Shown piece by piece: positions 7,936 to 18,385 of a DNA stretch of 64,000 nucleotides. Below the pieces are notes generated by a model. It made no database searches. It was not told the DNA's origin and saw only the letters and a list, made by a program, of their open reading frames with translations. The stretch spans positions 3,162,001 through 3,226,000 of the forward strand of contig NZ_CP042434.1 in the NCBI RefSeq assembly GCF_007971385.1. The letters run 5' to 3'. Both the position numbers and the translations under genes were made by a program. The stretch is from Arachidicoccus ginsenosidivorans (GTDB taxonomy: Bacteria > Bacteroidota > Bacteroidia > Chitinophagales > Chitinophagaceae). How positions within the stretch are numbered: position 1 is the first letter of the stretch; each line of letters starts with the position of its first letter.

Positions 7936-8967
7936 TTATCTATCTTTTAACCGTTTAAATACATCCTTATTCAATTCTAATTGTCTTTCTAAATTCAAAC
8001 TTTGTTCTCCGAGAAACTTCTCAAAATCTTCTGCTGGTACATCCTTTAAATAATTTGCTAATTTCTCGTGCAAAGCATCTCTAAAGGCTAAATCTCGGCT
8101 GGCCATCTTGTTTCTTGCATCCTTTACAGATGCTTCCATCAAAAGCAGTGCTTTTTCGGAGAATTCATTAAATAATTCATGAGCTTCAGTTAAACTTAAC
8201 TTCTCTCCCTTGTTTTCAAAAGCTAATTTTAATTTTTTTGCAAATGCATTCTCAAAATCTGACACAATACGAAGCACCTCACTATATAATGTAGACCGAA
8301 CACTATCATTCGAACTCAATCTCAAAATTTTTCTATATTCGTTAGAATTTTCTTTAAAAATACTTTTATAAACCTTATCCGTTAATTGACTGTACTTGAA
8401 ATTATTATCAACTATATACAAATCAATTGCATCTATAAATTTTTTCCTATAAATGAACTCATCTAGCGCAGCAGGAAGATACTTTTCTTCTCTTTGATTT
8501 ATAAATTTAGTTTTACCTCCAGATCGTTTATTTAAAACATCAATAACAATATCTAATATTAAAGATCTGGTTTGTCTAGCTCTTTCGGAATCCACAAGTA
8601 ACATTCCTATATTTAAAAAAGATTTAAAAGTGAATACACCCAAGGAAGGGGCCTTTATTATCGAGCTGTGCTCTAGATCATTTAAATTGGAAGAATCAAG
8701 AAGTGATTTTTTAAACAATTTTAAACGTTCTCCGGTCATAACCTCATAACCACTATTTGATAATTCATCGGAGTTATTTACCAAAATGCGTTCTATAGTT
8801 CTCCCATCAACTTCATAATATCGCTCTAATTGCGATTTTAAAAACCTATACTTATTTTCAAATAATACGCCTACCATGCCAACAGCTTTATAAAGGTCAG
8901 GCATTGCCAAATTATTATTTATTATATTTTTCCGACCAATTTTCGAATTGATTAAGTCTAATTGCAT
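7936..8967 (-). CDS. Putative DNA-binding partner of the Doc toxin (candidate large antitoxin)
   Basis: 343 residues; no family name I can give with certainty. Residues 25-85 hold a helix-rich segment (FENKYRFLKSQLERYYEVDG then RTIERILVNNSDELSNSGYE) resembling a helix-turn-helix: a 'differently-named element must be recognised by position, then a Y-E-V motif' layout found in proteins encoded beside Fic/Doc toxins. The middle (TFKSFLNIGMLLVDSERARQ) and the strongly charged C-terminus (after LYSEVLRIVSDFENAFAKKL) are helical, probably coiled. It precedes doc with no intergenic base, the order of antitoxin then toxin. Role as antitoxin and operon repressor is inference from position; no Phd or YefM similarity is visible. 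Confidence 0.55.
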   Translation of the reverse strand: MQLDLINSKIGRKNIINNNLAMPDLYKAVGMVGVLFENKYRFLKSQLERYYEVDGRTIERILVNNSDELSNSGYEVMTGERLKLFKKSLLDSSNLNDLEHSSIIKAPSLGVFTFKSFLNIGMLLVDSERARQTRSLILDIVIDVLNKRSGGKTKFINQREEKYLPAALDEFIYRKKFIDAIDLYIVDNNFKYSQLTDKVYKSIFKENSNEYRKILRLSSNDSVRSTLYSEVLRIVSDFENAFAKKLKLAFENKGEKLSLTEAHELFNEFSEKALLLMEASVKDARNKMASRDLAFRDALHEKLANYLKDVPAEDFEKFLGEQSLNLERQLELNKDVFKRLKDR

Positions 8968-9135
8968 ATGTTTATTTGATTTATGCGCCCCGCGTGTTAT
9001 TTCGATATCTTATTCAATTATAAAACGGCAAAAATCATATTTTCACTAATCAAAAAAATCAACTTCAGCGCCATCAGATTATTCGGGATAATTCGGGAAA
9101 ATAAAATTCGCCTTTCAATTATTAAAATTTGAATA

Positions 9136-9143
9136 CAAAGTTA
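9136..9143 (-). promoter_or_regulatory. -7 box candidate for the Doc operon
   Basis: Minus-strand TAACTTTG matches the Bacteroidota -7 consensus TAnnTTTG. No clear -33 TTG at the right distance. It would give a leader of about 160 bases before the 343-residue gene; that leader contains a short direct repeat (attcggga/attcggga, 9081-9098). Nothing else is visible in the gap 8968-9323. Confidence 0.4.
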
Positions 9144-9323
9144 ACCATTAAAATACAACTATTGAATTTTCATGTAATTTTGGGCAAATACTGTTCTTAC
9201 TGTTTATGACTACCTTAAATGGGACAATTGAGCATTGTTCACCATGACTAGCTTTCTTTTTATTTAGATTTTCTAACCTTTTTGCGAATCTCTTGATTAT
9301 TTTCAATCACAAATACCCATCCA

Positions 9324-10244
9324 TTACGGCCTAAGCAACAGCTCACAAGGTTTAATCCCTGTTTGTTTCTTAAAGGCAGCAGAAAAATGAGAAATTGTAG
9401 AATACCCTAAAATGGCTGCAACGTCTGTCACGCTCAATCCCTTTTGATAAAGCAGGTATTTGGCATGATCCATCCTTTGCTGTTGATAAAAATCAAATAT
9501 GGTGGTACCGAAGACTTCCTTAAAACCTTTTTTCAAATAGCATTCATTAATGGCTACTCTCTTGCTTAGTTCCTTAATGGTAATAGGAGAGTCCAGGTTT
9601 TCCAGTAATATATCTTTCGCCTGCTGGATCTTATCCAGGCCAGCATCATCTGCTAAGAACCGACAAGTGAAAACTTCACGGTTCTTTTCCTCGATCAGGC
9701 AATCCATGCTATAGAGCAGGATCTCGTGGATCTTAGAGTTGATAAAAATATTTTCCATGGTGCCCGTATAATTTCTTTCCAACAACGCAGAAAGCGTCGT
9801 GCGCTGCCTGGGGCAAACCGGGAACAACTTCACAAATGAAGTGGAATAAGTAAAAGAAAGTACATGCTCCTTTTTGCTCTTCTCCTTGCCGCTGCCGGCA
9901 AACTGACTTAAATAATTAGGAGAAAACTGAAAATTGAATAAACTAAGCGTATCCAGTGCATTTACGCAAGAAGAGGCATCCTTTGCACTACACACCTTGC
10001 ACTGCGTATCACTGCAGTAGCGGTTACCCGTGATACAAAACCGCAGATTGAGCGTTGGCTCACCTTCACCTTCTTGTGCTGTATTGTAATGCAGCATGCC
10101 ACTGTCTTGTTTATTCCAGTCATCAGACAAAGCGAAAGCGGTAACACTGGACACAATAGAACCAGGTACCGCATATTCCTTGCGGTAGACGAGGTCCATG
10201 CCGGATCTCAAACATTCATTCTCTGTCATTCTAACTAAATCCAT
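9324..10244 (-). CDS. AraC-family regulator with Cys-rich sensor region
   Basis: 306 residues. Residues 205-306 form the two helix-turn-helix motifs of AraC/XylS (ITIKELSKRVAINECYLKKG and LSVTDVAAILGYSTISHFSA, then FKKQTGIKPCELL). The N-terminal ~190 residues resemble the sensor half of PchR-type regulators. Five cysteines cluster at 70, 77, 82, 85 and 93, spacing C-x6-C-x4-C-x2-C-x7-C, which suggests a metal, heme or redox switch. It is monocistronic and has no adjacent transporter or biosynthetic target, so the regulon is unknown. Confidence 0.8.
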   Translation of the reverse strand: MDLVRMTENECLRSGMDLVYRKEYAVPGSIVSSVTAFALSDDWNKQDSGMLHYNTAQEGEGEPTLNLRFCITGNRYCSDTQCKVCSAKDASSCVNALDTLSLFNFQFSPNYLSQFAGSGKEKSKKEHVLSFTYSTSFVKLFPVCPRQRTTLSALLERNYTGTMENIFINSKIHEILLYSMDCLIEEKNREVFTCRFLADDAGLDKIQQAKDILLENLDSPITIKELSKRVAINECYLKKGFKEVFGTTIFDFYQQQRMDHAKYLLYQKGLSVTDVAAILGYSTISHFSAAFKKQTGIKPCELLLRP

Positions 10245-10388
10245 AGTACAAGTAGCCTTTATAATATAAACTGATTCAGGATTACTATATACATAATAAT
10301 AAAACGAACCAGGTATATGATCGAACTTAAAAATTAAACCAAGTGCGCAAAAATGAAAAAAGTGGCGCTGACACCTGATTACTTGAAA

Positions 10389-10412
10389 GCCTGGTTAATA
10401 ATTAAACCAGGC
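10389..10412 (-). terminator. Hairpin downstream of lpxC-fabZ
   Basis: Arms gcctggtt 10389-10396 and aaccaggc 10405-10412, 8-base loop, followed on the minus strand by TTTC. It lies about 100 bases past the lpxC-fabZ stop. The remainder of 10245-10512 holds no gene I can support. Confidence 0.5.
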
Positions 10413-10512
10413 CTCAAAGTTCGCTTATTTATTGTCATTAAACTGTCACAAATGCGTGATAATGACTTCCTGAGGAGAAATTACCTTCCCAAGACCTGTA
10501 TTTTGATATATA

Positions 10513-11934
10513 TTATTTATCCTTATCCTTTCTGCGGACAACCTGAGCGACCATATCTGCCTCCGTGGCGATTTTGCCATTGGCATAAACCGTCCCGTGC
10601 ATATCACAAAGACCGCGGCGGATCGGACTATTCAGCTCCATCTTCAGCAGTAAAGTATCGCCCGGGCGAACCATCTGCTTAAACTTACAATTGTCGATTT
10701 TCAGAAAATAGGTATCATATTCACCTTCCCCCATCATGTTGATACACAAAATGCCACCTGTCTGCGCCAGTGCCTCAATTTGTAAAACGCCCGGCATAAT
10801 CGGGTTACCCGGAAAATGCCCCTGGAAGAACTGCTCATTAAACGTAACATTTTTCACGCCTACAATGGAGCTGTCGGTAAGATCAATAATCTTATCTACC
10901 AATAAGAATGGGTAGCGATGAGGCAGTGTCTTTTCTATATGCTCGATTGTGTAGATCGGCGGTTGCGTATAATCATAAGTCGGGATATCCTTAACATGCT
11001 TGTTGCGCTTAATATGCGCCTTGATGGCCTTGGCAAATGCCACATTGGAACTATGACCAGGACGGTGGGCCAGGATCCTGGCCTTGATCGGATAACCAAT
11101 GAGGGCAAGATCGCCTACAACGTCCAATAACTTATGACGAGCCGGCTCATTGGGGAAACGCAGTTCCAGATTATTTAAATAACCACCACTTTGCACCTCC
11201 ACCTTGTCCCTTTTGAAGACTTTGGCCAGATGATCCATTTCGTTTTCAGTGATCGGCTTATCAACAATGATAATGGCATTATTGATATCACCTCCTTTAA
11301 TCAGGTTATGTTCTAACAGCATTTCCAGCTCATGGAGAAAACTAAAAGTTCTGCACGGTGCGATCTCTGTTTTAAAATTTCTTATATTTTTTAACTGCGC
11401 ATATTGTGTGCCCAATACCGGACTATTAAAATCAATGAGTGCAGTGACACTGAAGCCGTTGGTGGCAGGCATGGCCACCATTTCGACCTGCTTTTCCTCA
11501 TCATAATGAAAGATATTTTCATCAATCTGATACCAGATCTTGGCTGCTTCCTGTTCCAGAATACCGGCTGTTTCAATACTCTCAATAAAGGGTTGGGCGC
11601 TGCCATCCATAATGGGTATTTCCGGGCCATTTAGTTCAATGAGCACATTGTCTACGCTCAGGCCGACCAAAGCAGCCAGGATGTGTTCTACCGTAGATAC
11701 TTTAGCGTCACCAACCTGTAGGGTTGTGCCTCTACTGGTATCCGTCACCAAGTCACAATCCGCCTTGATGATAGGCCTTTGTGGAAGGTCAATTCGCTGA
11801 AACTGAATACCAAACCCCGGATTAGCGGGGCAGAGTTTCATATCTACAATGGCGCCCGTGTGCAAGCCAGTGCCACTGATACTGACAGGATTAACTAAAG
11901 TGTGTTGCTTATTCTGGTTAAACTTCTGCGTCAT
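10513..11934 (-). CDS. lpxC-fabZ: Bifunctional UDP-3-O-acyl-N-acetylglucosamine deacetylase / 3-hydroxyacyl-ACP dehydratase
   Basis: 473 residues from ATG 11934 (MTQKFNQNKQHTLVNPVSIS); an ATG at 12006 would add 24 residues before the conserved start. Residues 10-310 are LpxC, the Zn deacetylase committing to lipid A: STVEHILAAL (Zn His), ARHKLLDVVGDLALIG (Zn His/Asp and motif), AHRPGHSSN. Residues 325-470 are FabZ: LPHRYPFLLVDKI and QGHFPGNPIMPGVLQIEAL with the catalytic His and a downstream Glu. The fusion is a known Bacteroidota hallmark and couples lipid A synthesis to hydroxyacyl-ACP dehydration. It follows lpxD on the same strand 114 bases away, an apparent operon. Confidence 0.95.
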   Translation of the reverse strand: MTQKFNQNKQHTLVNPVSISGTGLHTGAIVDMKLCPANPGFGIQFQRIDLPQRPIIKADCDLVTDTSRGTTLQVGDAKVSTVEHILAALVGLSVDNVLIELNGPEIPIMDGSAQPFIESIETAGILEQEAAKIWYQIDENIFHYDEEKQVEMVAMPATNGFSVTALIDFNSPVLGTQYAQLKNIRNFKTEIAPCRTFSFLHELEMLLEHNLIKGGDINNAIIIVDKPITENEMDHLAKVFKRDKVEVQSGGYLNNLELRFPNEPARHKLLDVVGDLALIGYPIKARILAHRPGHSSNVAFAKAIKAHIKRNKHVKDIPTYDYTQPPIYTIEHIEKTLPHRYPFLLVDKIIDLTDSSIVGVKNVTFNEQFFQGHFPGNPIMPGVLQIEALAQTGGILCINMMGEGEYDTYFLKIDNCKFKQMVRPGDTLLLKMELNSPIRRGLCDMHGTVYANGKIATEADMVAQVVRRKDKDK

Positions 11935-12048
11935 ACGTTTTTTTGTCTTTAAATAGGGTGTCTGAGCCGTTTGCTGGTGAAGCTTACTGGGTAAGGTTGG
12001 GTTCACCGCCCGGCAAAATTACAAATTCATGAGGTAAAAGGGGAATAA

Positions 12049-13089
12049 TTAGCCATTTTTGCTTTTTTCAAGTGCTTTTTCCAGTTCAGCGATCCTTTTT
12101 TCCAGTTCAGGCAACCGCCTGAAAAAAACATTGCTTTTTAAATGATCACGCATGGCAAAGGCTGGTGATCCACTCACTATTTGTCCGGGTGTATCACTTA
12201 ATTTAGAAACACCGCTTTGGGCTGTAACCACCAAACGTTCAGGTAATTTTAAATGTCCTGCGATACCCACCTGACCAGCGATCATACTATGAGCGCCAAT
12301 TTGTGTACTGCCACTGACACCTACCTGGGCAGCGATTCCGGTATGCTCACCCACAACAACGTTATGAGCCAGTTGTACCAGATTGTCCACTTTGGTGCCT
12401 TTTTTGATCACTGTTGCGTTAAGGGTTGCTCTGTCAATACAGGTATTCGCCCCGATCTCCACATCATCCTCAATAATTACATTGCCGATCTGTGGAATCT
12501 TCTTATATATACCCGCTTTATCTGGTACAAAACCAAAACCATCAGCCCCGATTACGGCCCCAGCGTGGATAATCACATTACTGCCGATAACCGAGTCATG
12601 ATAGATCTTAACACCTGCATAAATTACCGTGTTTTCACCGACAGTGACATTCTCCCCTAAATAGCAGCCGGGATAAATCTTTGTATTTTTCCCAATAGAA
12701 CTTCTGTTATTAATATAAGTAAAGGCCCCGATATAAATATTTTCACCCAACCGGGCAGATTCAGCGACAAAAGCGGGTTCTTCCACGCCTTTAAGCCCCT
12801 CAACATGCATCTGTTGATAAATCTGCAAAAGCGTCGCAAAGGCTGCGTAAGCATCCTCCACAACGAGTAGCGTTGCCTTGAGCGGCTGGTCAGGTACCAT
12901 ATCCTTGCCAATCAGTATAATAGACGCCTTTGATTTGAGTAAAGCCTCATTATATTTAGCATTACCCATAAAGGTCAGATCACCTTTGGTTGCCGCCTCA
13001 ATATTATTAAAGCTGCTGACAACCGTCTGGGGATTTCCCTGAATGGTGGCATTAATTAAACCGGCTATTTGCTGAGCTGTAAACTGCAT
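12049..13089 (-). CDS. lpxD: UDP-3-O-(3-hydroxyacyl)glucosamine N-acyltransferase
   Basis: 346 residues, normal length. Transfers the second 3-hydroxyacyl chain to the lipid A precursor made by LpxC. N-terminal 110 residues match the LpxD uridine-binding domain ([20 protein letters not shown]). Residues 115-300 are left-handed beta-helix hexapeptide repeats ([20 protein letters not shown]), with [20 protein letters not shown] carrying the conserved FGF region and the catalytic His in [21 protein letters not shown]-terminal coiled helix ([17 protein letters not shown]). Same strand and order as lpxC-fabZ, so likely co-transcribed. Confidence 0.95.
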   Translation of the reverse strand: MQFTAQQIAGLINATIQGNPQTVVSSFNNIEAATKGDLTFMGNAKYNEALLKSKASIILIGKDMVPDQPLKATLLVVEDAYAAFATLLQIYQQMHVEGLKGVEEPAFVAESARLGENIYIGAFTYINNRSSIGKNTKIYPGCYLGENVTVGENTVIYAGVKIYHDSVIGSNVIIHAGAVIGADGFGFVPDKAGIYKKIPQIGNVIIEDDVEIGANTCIDRATLNATVIKKGTKVDNLVQLAHNVVVGEHTGIAAQVGVSGSTQIGAHSMIAGQVGIAGHLKLPERLVVTAQSGVSKLSDTPGQIVSGSPAFAMRDHLKSNVFFRRLPELEKRIAELEKALEKSKNG

Positions 13090-13179
13090 GTGCGTATTAT
13101 ATGTAATAAATAATTAAAAAAAATATATAGGTAATCCATTTAAGAAACCCTACCCGAAAAGCGTCCCCCAAGCCAGATG

Positions 13180-14396
13180 CTACTTTTTGGGATAGCAAAT
13201 GTAGAACTTTTTAACAGGCATCGATAATGCTCCCTGGATTAATGCATTCTCCACATGAGAGATTTCCTGAACGGTTCCATCTTTACTCATGAGTAGAATA
13301 TTCTCATCCCCAACCTGATAGGTCGTATTGGCCGCTTCACCGGTAAAGACAAAATAATCCAAATCCGCCTCTGTAAGCTGATATCTTTTGCGTGCTTTGT
13401 CCTTTTTCTCCTGGATAAAATGATCCTCAAAACTGTGCCCCTGTAGCTGACATTTAAATAGCTTCCTATTGAGCAGACTGGTACTTAAAGTGCCCAGGAC
13501 CGGATCCGGATGCGTGGACCATTTTTTAATCGCCGATTCAATATCTCCGTCATCCAGCTTGCAGAACCTGTCCAGTGAATCCCGGTCCATGACCCCTTTA
13601 AAATCCAAAAAGAAATAATCCAACGGTGCATGAACCGCCACCAGTTCATCCTTATTGTCATAAAGAAAACGGGCCCTTTGCAGTATTTTGACCATCATTT
13701 TTTCGGCGGCAAGTACCGTTTTATGCAAATAAACCTGCCAGTACATCTGCCTGCGGGCAATTAAAAACTTTTCTACACTATGTATGCCTTCTCTTCAATG
13801 ACCAGTTGATCCTCATGGACTGAGAGCATTTTAAGGATACGCCCATAGCCAATGACTCCTTCACTCACCCCGGTGAAAAAGCTGTCCCTGGAGAGATAAT
13901 CCATACGGTCCATATCCAGTTGACCGGAGATTAACTGATGCAAAAAGGGCTTATGGTATTTACCGGTAAAAATCTCAATGGCCAGATCCAGCTGCCCGTC
14001 AAACTCCTGATTGAGCGCCTGCATAATCTGTAGGCTCAGATCCTCATGATGCACCCCTTGGACCAACATATGCTCCAGCGCATGGGAAAATGGTCCATGC
14101 CCGATATCATGGAGCAAAATGGCACATTTAACGGCCAGATCCTCCTCCGGGGTAATCGCGATTTTTTTATCTTTCAGCTCACTAACTGCATTGCACATCA
14201 GATGATAAGCACCCAGTGCATGATGCAGACGAGTATGCACAGCGCCCGGATAGACCAGACTTGCCATCGCCATCTGTTTGATTCTGCGCAGCCTTTGAAA
14301 ATAAGGATGCTCTATGATTTTGAAAATCAGCGGATGATTGATTGTAATAAAACCATGGACAGGATCATTGATGATCTTTCTTGTGGGCTTTTTCAT
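13180..14396 (-). CDS. HD-domain phosphohydrolase (frame break)
   Basis: 405 residues once one base is restored at the CC pair 13787-13788 (EEKG-IHSVEKFLIARRQMYW). HD motifs: RLRRIKQMAMASLVYPGAVH with HTRLHHALGAYHL (first His), HDIGHGPFSHALEH (HD pair), and QLDMDRMDYLSRDSFFTGVS (distal Asp). This matches the dGTPase-related HD superfamily proteins of ~400 residues common in Bacteroidota; the substrate is unproven. The ATG at 14396 lies only 4 bases from a -7 box, and the protein N-terminus (KIINDPVHGF) is exactly where the family begins, suggesting a leaderless mRNA. Alternative: a real pseudogene, thought unlikely because both halves are well conserved. Confidence 0.85.
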
Positions 14397-14400
14397 GCAG

Positions 14401-14434
14401 CAAATTTAACGCTTTAGGGTGGTAAAAAGCCCAA
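14401..14434 (-). promoter_or_regulatory. Promoter of the HD gene
   Basis: Minus-strand -7 box TAAATTTG at 14408-14401 and TTG at 14434-14432, spacing 23. The box ends 4 bases before the ATG. Confidence 0.5.
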
Positions 14435-14733
14435 AGCATTGCTTATATAATAAATTTTAGTATTTATGAACAAATGAGATCAAGCTTAAAATCACCTTTC
14501 CATCCGCCAATTTATATTTAGGCGGCCCTTAAAAATTCAAAATAACGGCGATCGCCTTATTGATTTTAATGCAAATTTCCAAGGGTAAGGATGCCTATAA
14601 TGAACCTTTCTGCGCTTTTTTTAACAGCTTCGACCTGGAGGATGGGGCGCTAGTTGTTCGTTTTGTTTTATATAATATATTTTTAAACAGCTATTTAGAT
14701 ATAGATGATTAATTAATGTTTACCCAAAATGCC

Positions 14734-14768
14734 TTGACAATTTAAATCGTAAAATATCCTTAACTTTG
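14734..14768 (+). promoter_or_regulatory. Promoter of ileS
   Basis: TTGACA at 14734-14739 and TAACTTTG at 14761-14768, 21 bases between: a near-ideal Bacteroidota -33/-7 pair. Transcription would begin near 14774, leaving a leader of about 190 bases. Confidence 0.7.
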
Positions 14769-14965
14769 CACACATTTTAAGAGCCGTTTTTCGGGTAGCT
14801 TCATTGAGTGCTGACTGGGCAACTGCTCTTTTAAAGTTTTTTTGAAGGTATTTTTTAAGTGTAGATTAGAAAATTAGATCATTTTAGTCAATTAGCGATT
14901 GATCAGGCAAGCAGATACAGCCAGCTGCATTTCGCCTCCTTGGTCAATCATCGAATTATAAAGCA
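14769..14965 (+). other. ileS 5' leader, possible structured region
   Basis: Long leader without an ORF. It contains complementary hexamers aagagc (near 14780) and gctctt (near 14827) followed by a T-rich stretch, which could form an attenuator-like hairpin. I do not recognise a T-box: no specifier domain or antiterminator consensus is visible. The rest of the gap 14409-14733 shows no gene. Confidence 0.35.
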
Positions 14966-17900
14966 ATGGGCAATAAGGATAATACAACTGGTAATAATTG
15001 TGGTCTTAAATATAAGGAGTTTTCAAAACTGGATCTACCTGCGGTAGAAAAATCCATACTGAAAACCTGGCAAGAAGACAAGGCATTTGAGCAAAGCATT
15101 GCGCTTAGAGAAGGAGCGCCTAGCTTCGTATTCTACGAAGGGCCGCCCAGCGCTAATGGTATGCCAGGCATTCATCACGTTATTTCCAGAACCATTAAAG
15201 ACATGGTTTGTCGCTATAAAACCATGAAAGGTTTCCAGGTACGTCGCAAAGGCGGCTGGGATACCCATGGACTGCCCGTGGAATTAGGTGTAGAAAAAGA
15301 ACTCGGTATCACCAAAGAGGATATCGGCAAAAAAATCTCTGTTGAAGCGTATAACAAAAAATGCAGAGAAGCCGTATTGCGGTATAAGGATAAATGGGAC
15401 CAGTTGACCACGCAGATGGGTTATTGGGTAGATCTGAAAAATCCTTATATCACCTTTGATAATAAATATATAGAAACCCTGTGGTGGTTGTTGGCAAAGC
15501 TGTATAAAAAAGGCTATCTCTATGAGAGCATCAGTATACAGCCCTATTCACCAGCAGCTGGTACCGGTTTAAGCTCCCATGAACTCAACCAGCCAGGCAC
15601 CTATAAAGATGTTAAAGACACATCGGCCACTGTTATATTTAATGCCGTTCAAAACGAACAATCCAAGGCCTTGTTTGAAGCAAGTGCCGGCAGACCGATA
15701 GGTCTGATGGCCTGGACCACAACTCCCTGGACCCTACCTTCCAATCTGGGACTGACCGTTGGTAAAAACATCGACTATGTATTGGTGGATAGTTTTAATC
15801 CTTATACCGGCAGTGCCCAAGTACTTCTGGTCGCCCAGGCGCTCGTGAATAGTTATTTTAAAGCCGAGGCCGAAAACCTAGATTTTACGGCTTATAAAGC
15901 AGGGGATAAGGTCATCCCCTGGCGTCCGCTCGCCACTTTCAAAGGCAAAGAGCTGGAAGGCATCCGCTATGAACAGTTATTACCCTTTGAGGCAAATCAC
16001 ACCGAAAATACCAATGCTTTTAAAGTCATGCTCGGTGATTTTGTGACTACCGAGGACGGTACTGGTATTGTCCATACAGCGCCCGCTTTTGGTGCCGATG
16101 ACTATAAAGTCGGTCAGAAATACGGCATCGGCATCCTGATCATGGTAGATAAGGAAGGGAAATTCATAGACGGCATGGGGCCTTATAGTGGTCGCTATGT
16201 GAAAGATTATAAAGATGCACCAGATTATGTAGATGTCAATGTGGATATCTGCGTAGCGCTCAAGCAGGCCGGCAAAGCGTTTAAAATTGAAAAATACGAA
16301 CATAATTACCCCCATTGCTGGAGAACGGATAAACCCATTCTCTACTATCCTTTAGATGCCTGGTTTATCAAAACCACGGCGCAGAAAGAGCGCATGGTGG
16401 AACTTAATAAAACCATCAACTGGAAACCTGCCGCAACCGGCGAAGGCCGTTTTGGTAACTGGCTGGAAAATATGGTGGACTGGAATCTAAGCCGTTCGCG
16501 CTTTTGGGGGACACCCCTTCCCGTCTGGCGTACAGAAGATGGTAAAGAAGAGCGCTGTATAGGCTCAATCCAGGAGCTGGAAGCAGCCATTAAAGAAGCG
16601 CATGACAGCCTGGGCGGTGATGTCAACGCTAAATTTTTAACAGGCGGCGTACTGGATCTGCACAAACCTTATGTGGACGAGATCATCTTATTATCACCCT
16701 TGGGCAAACCCATGAAGCGGGTACCCGATTTGGTGGACGTTTGGTTTGATAGCGGGGCCATGCCTTTTGCCCAGTGGCATTTTCCCTTTGAAAATAAAGC
16801 GGTATTTGCAGATAACTATCCGGCAGACTTTATCTGTGAAGGGGTGGACCAGACCAGAGGGTGGTTCTATACCTTACATGCCATCAGTGCCATGCTGAAA
16901 GAAGATGTATGGGAGGAACTCCAAAAAGACGGATTCAGCGTATCTGAGGACAAATATCCCGGACTGGCCTACCGCACGGTGGTATCCAACGGCCTGGTGC
17001 TGGATAAATATGGCAATAAAATGTCAAAAAGGCTGGGCAATACCATCGACCCCTTTGAGACCATTGAAAAATATAGTGCCGATGCCACCAGGTGGTACCT
17101 GATGACCAATGCCTCTCCCTGGGACAATCTAAAATTTGACTTAGCGGGAATCGAAGAAGTACAGCGAAAATTCTTCGGCACCTTATATAATACTTACCAG
17201 TTCTTTGCCCTGTATGCCAATCTGGACGGGTTTAGTTTTAAAGAAGCAGCGGTACCTTTGAAAGACCGACCAGAGATCGACCGCTGGATCCTGTCAGTGC
17301 TGCATTCTCTTATTGCCCAGGTCAATGAACAGCTCGATGATTATGAACCCACGAGTGCCTTTAGGGCCATTGACAGTTTTGTAGGAGAGCAGCTCAGTAA
17401 CTGGTATGTCAGACTGTGTAGAAGACGCTTCTGGAAGGGTGAATACGAACAGGATAAGATCTCTGCCTACCAGACCTTGTATGAGTGTCTGGAAACCTTA
17501 ACCAGGCTGATGGCACCCTTATCACCTTTTTTCAGTGATGAACTGTTCAGAGACTTAAATCAGGTTACGCGTCGCTTTACTGTTCAAAGTGTGCACCACA
17601 GTGATTTCCCTACCGCCGATCCCTTAAAAATAGATCTGGCCCTGGAAGAGCGCATGCAACTGGCCCAAGACAGCGCTTCGCTGATCCTATCGCTGCGCAA
17701 AAAGGAAAATATCATTGTCCGGCAGCCCTTGCAGAAGGTACTGATCCCGGTATTGGATGACAAAATGCAAGAGCAGCTATCCAAAGTAGAGGATCTGATT
17801 AAATCAGAGACCAATATTAAAGAAGTTACTTATCTTAAGGATGATCAGGGCATCATTCATAAAAAGATCAAAGCGGATTTTAAATCATTGGGTAAGCGTC

Positions 17901-18381
17901 TTGGGGCTAAAATGAAACAAGTAGCCAGCCTGATTGGACAGTTTTCGGGCCAAGAGATTGCGCGTCTGGAAAAAGAAGGCAAGCTGGCGGTAGCGGTAGA
18001 TGGCGAAATGATTGAGATCCAAAAAACAGATGTTATTATCACGGCCGAGGATGTGCCAGGCTGGAGTGTAGCGAGCCGTGGACAACTCACCGTCGCCCTG
18101 GATATTACCATTACAGAAGCGCTGAAACAGGAAGGAATTGCCCGGATATTGTTAACCGTATTCAAAATATCCGTAAAGAAGAAAGATTTGAATTAACAGA
18201 CCGAATTTTTGTAGAAGTGCTTGATAATAGCAAAATTAAAGCCGCTCTGCAAAGATATAATGATTATATTTGTTCTGAAATATTGGCAGATCGTTTGTCA
18301 TATGTTTCAGATGTTAAAAACGGAACGGAAATTGATATTGATGATAATAAGCTAAAAATCAAGGTCCAAAAAAACAGTTAG
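14966..18381 (+). CDS. ileS: Isoleucyl-tRNA synthetase, IleS2-like, altered HIGH motif (frame break)
   Basis: 1138 residues after restoring one G at 18144-18145 (ARDIVNRIQNIRKEERFEL joins the tail; stop 18379-18381). Charges tRNA-Ile. Features: class I signature region PPSANGMPGIHHVISR with GIHH at residues 68-71 where HxGH is normal; WDTHGLPVELGVEKELG; editing domain around 220-420 (MAWTTTPWTLPSNL, GTGIVHTAPAFGADDY); WFIKTTAQKERMVE; DVWFDSGAMPFAQWHFP; KMSKRLGN (KMSKS loop, about residue 685); anticodon-binding domain beyond 780. Sequence type is that of eukaryote-like IleS2, often mupirocin-tolerant. Essential gene, so the 3' frame break is almost surely a sequence error. The next gene starts 4 bases after the stop, so they share an mRNA. 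Confidence 0.93.
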
Positions 18382-18385
18382 AAGT

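Noticed and set aside
14769-14965. T-box riboswitch before ileS
   Set aside because: No specifier loop, no AG bulge or T-box sequence; only simple complementary hexamers.
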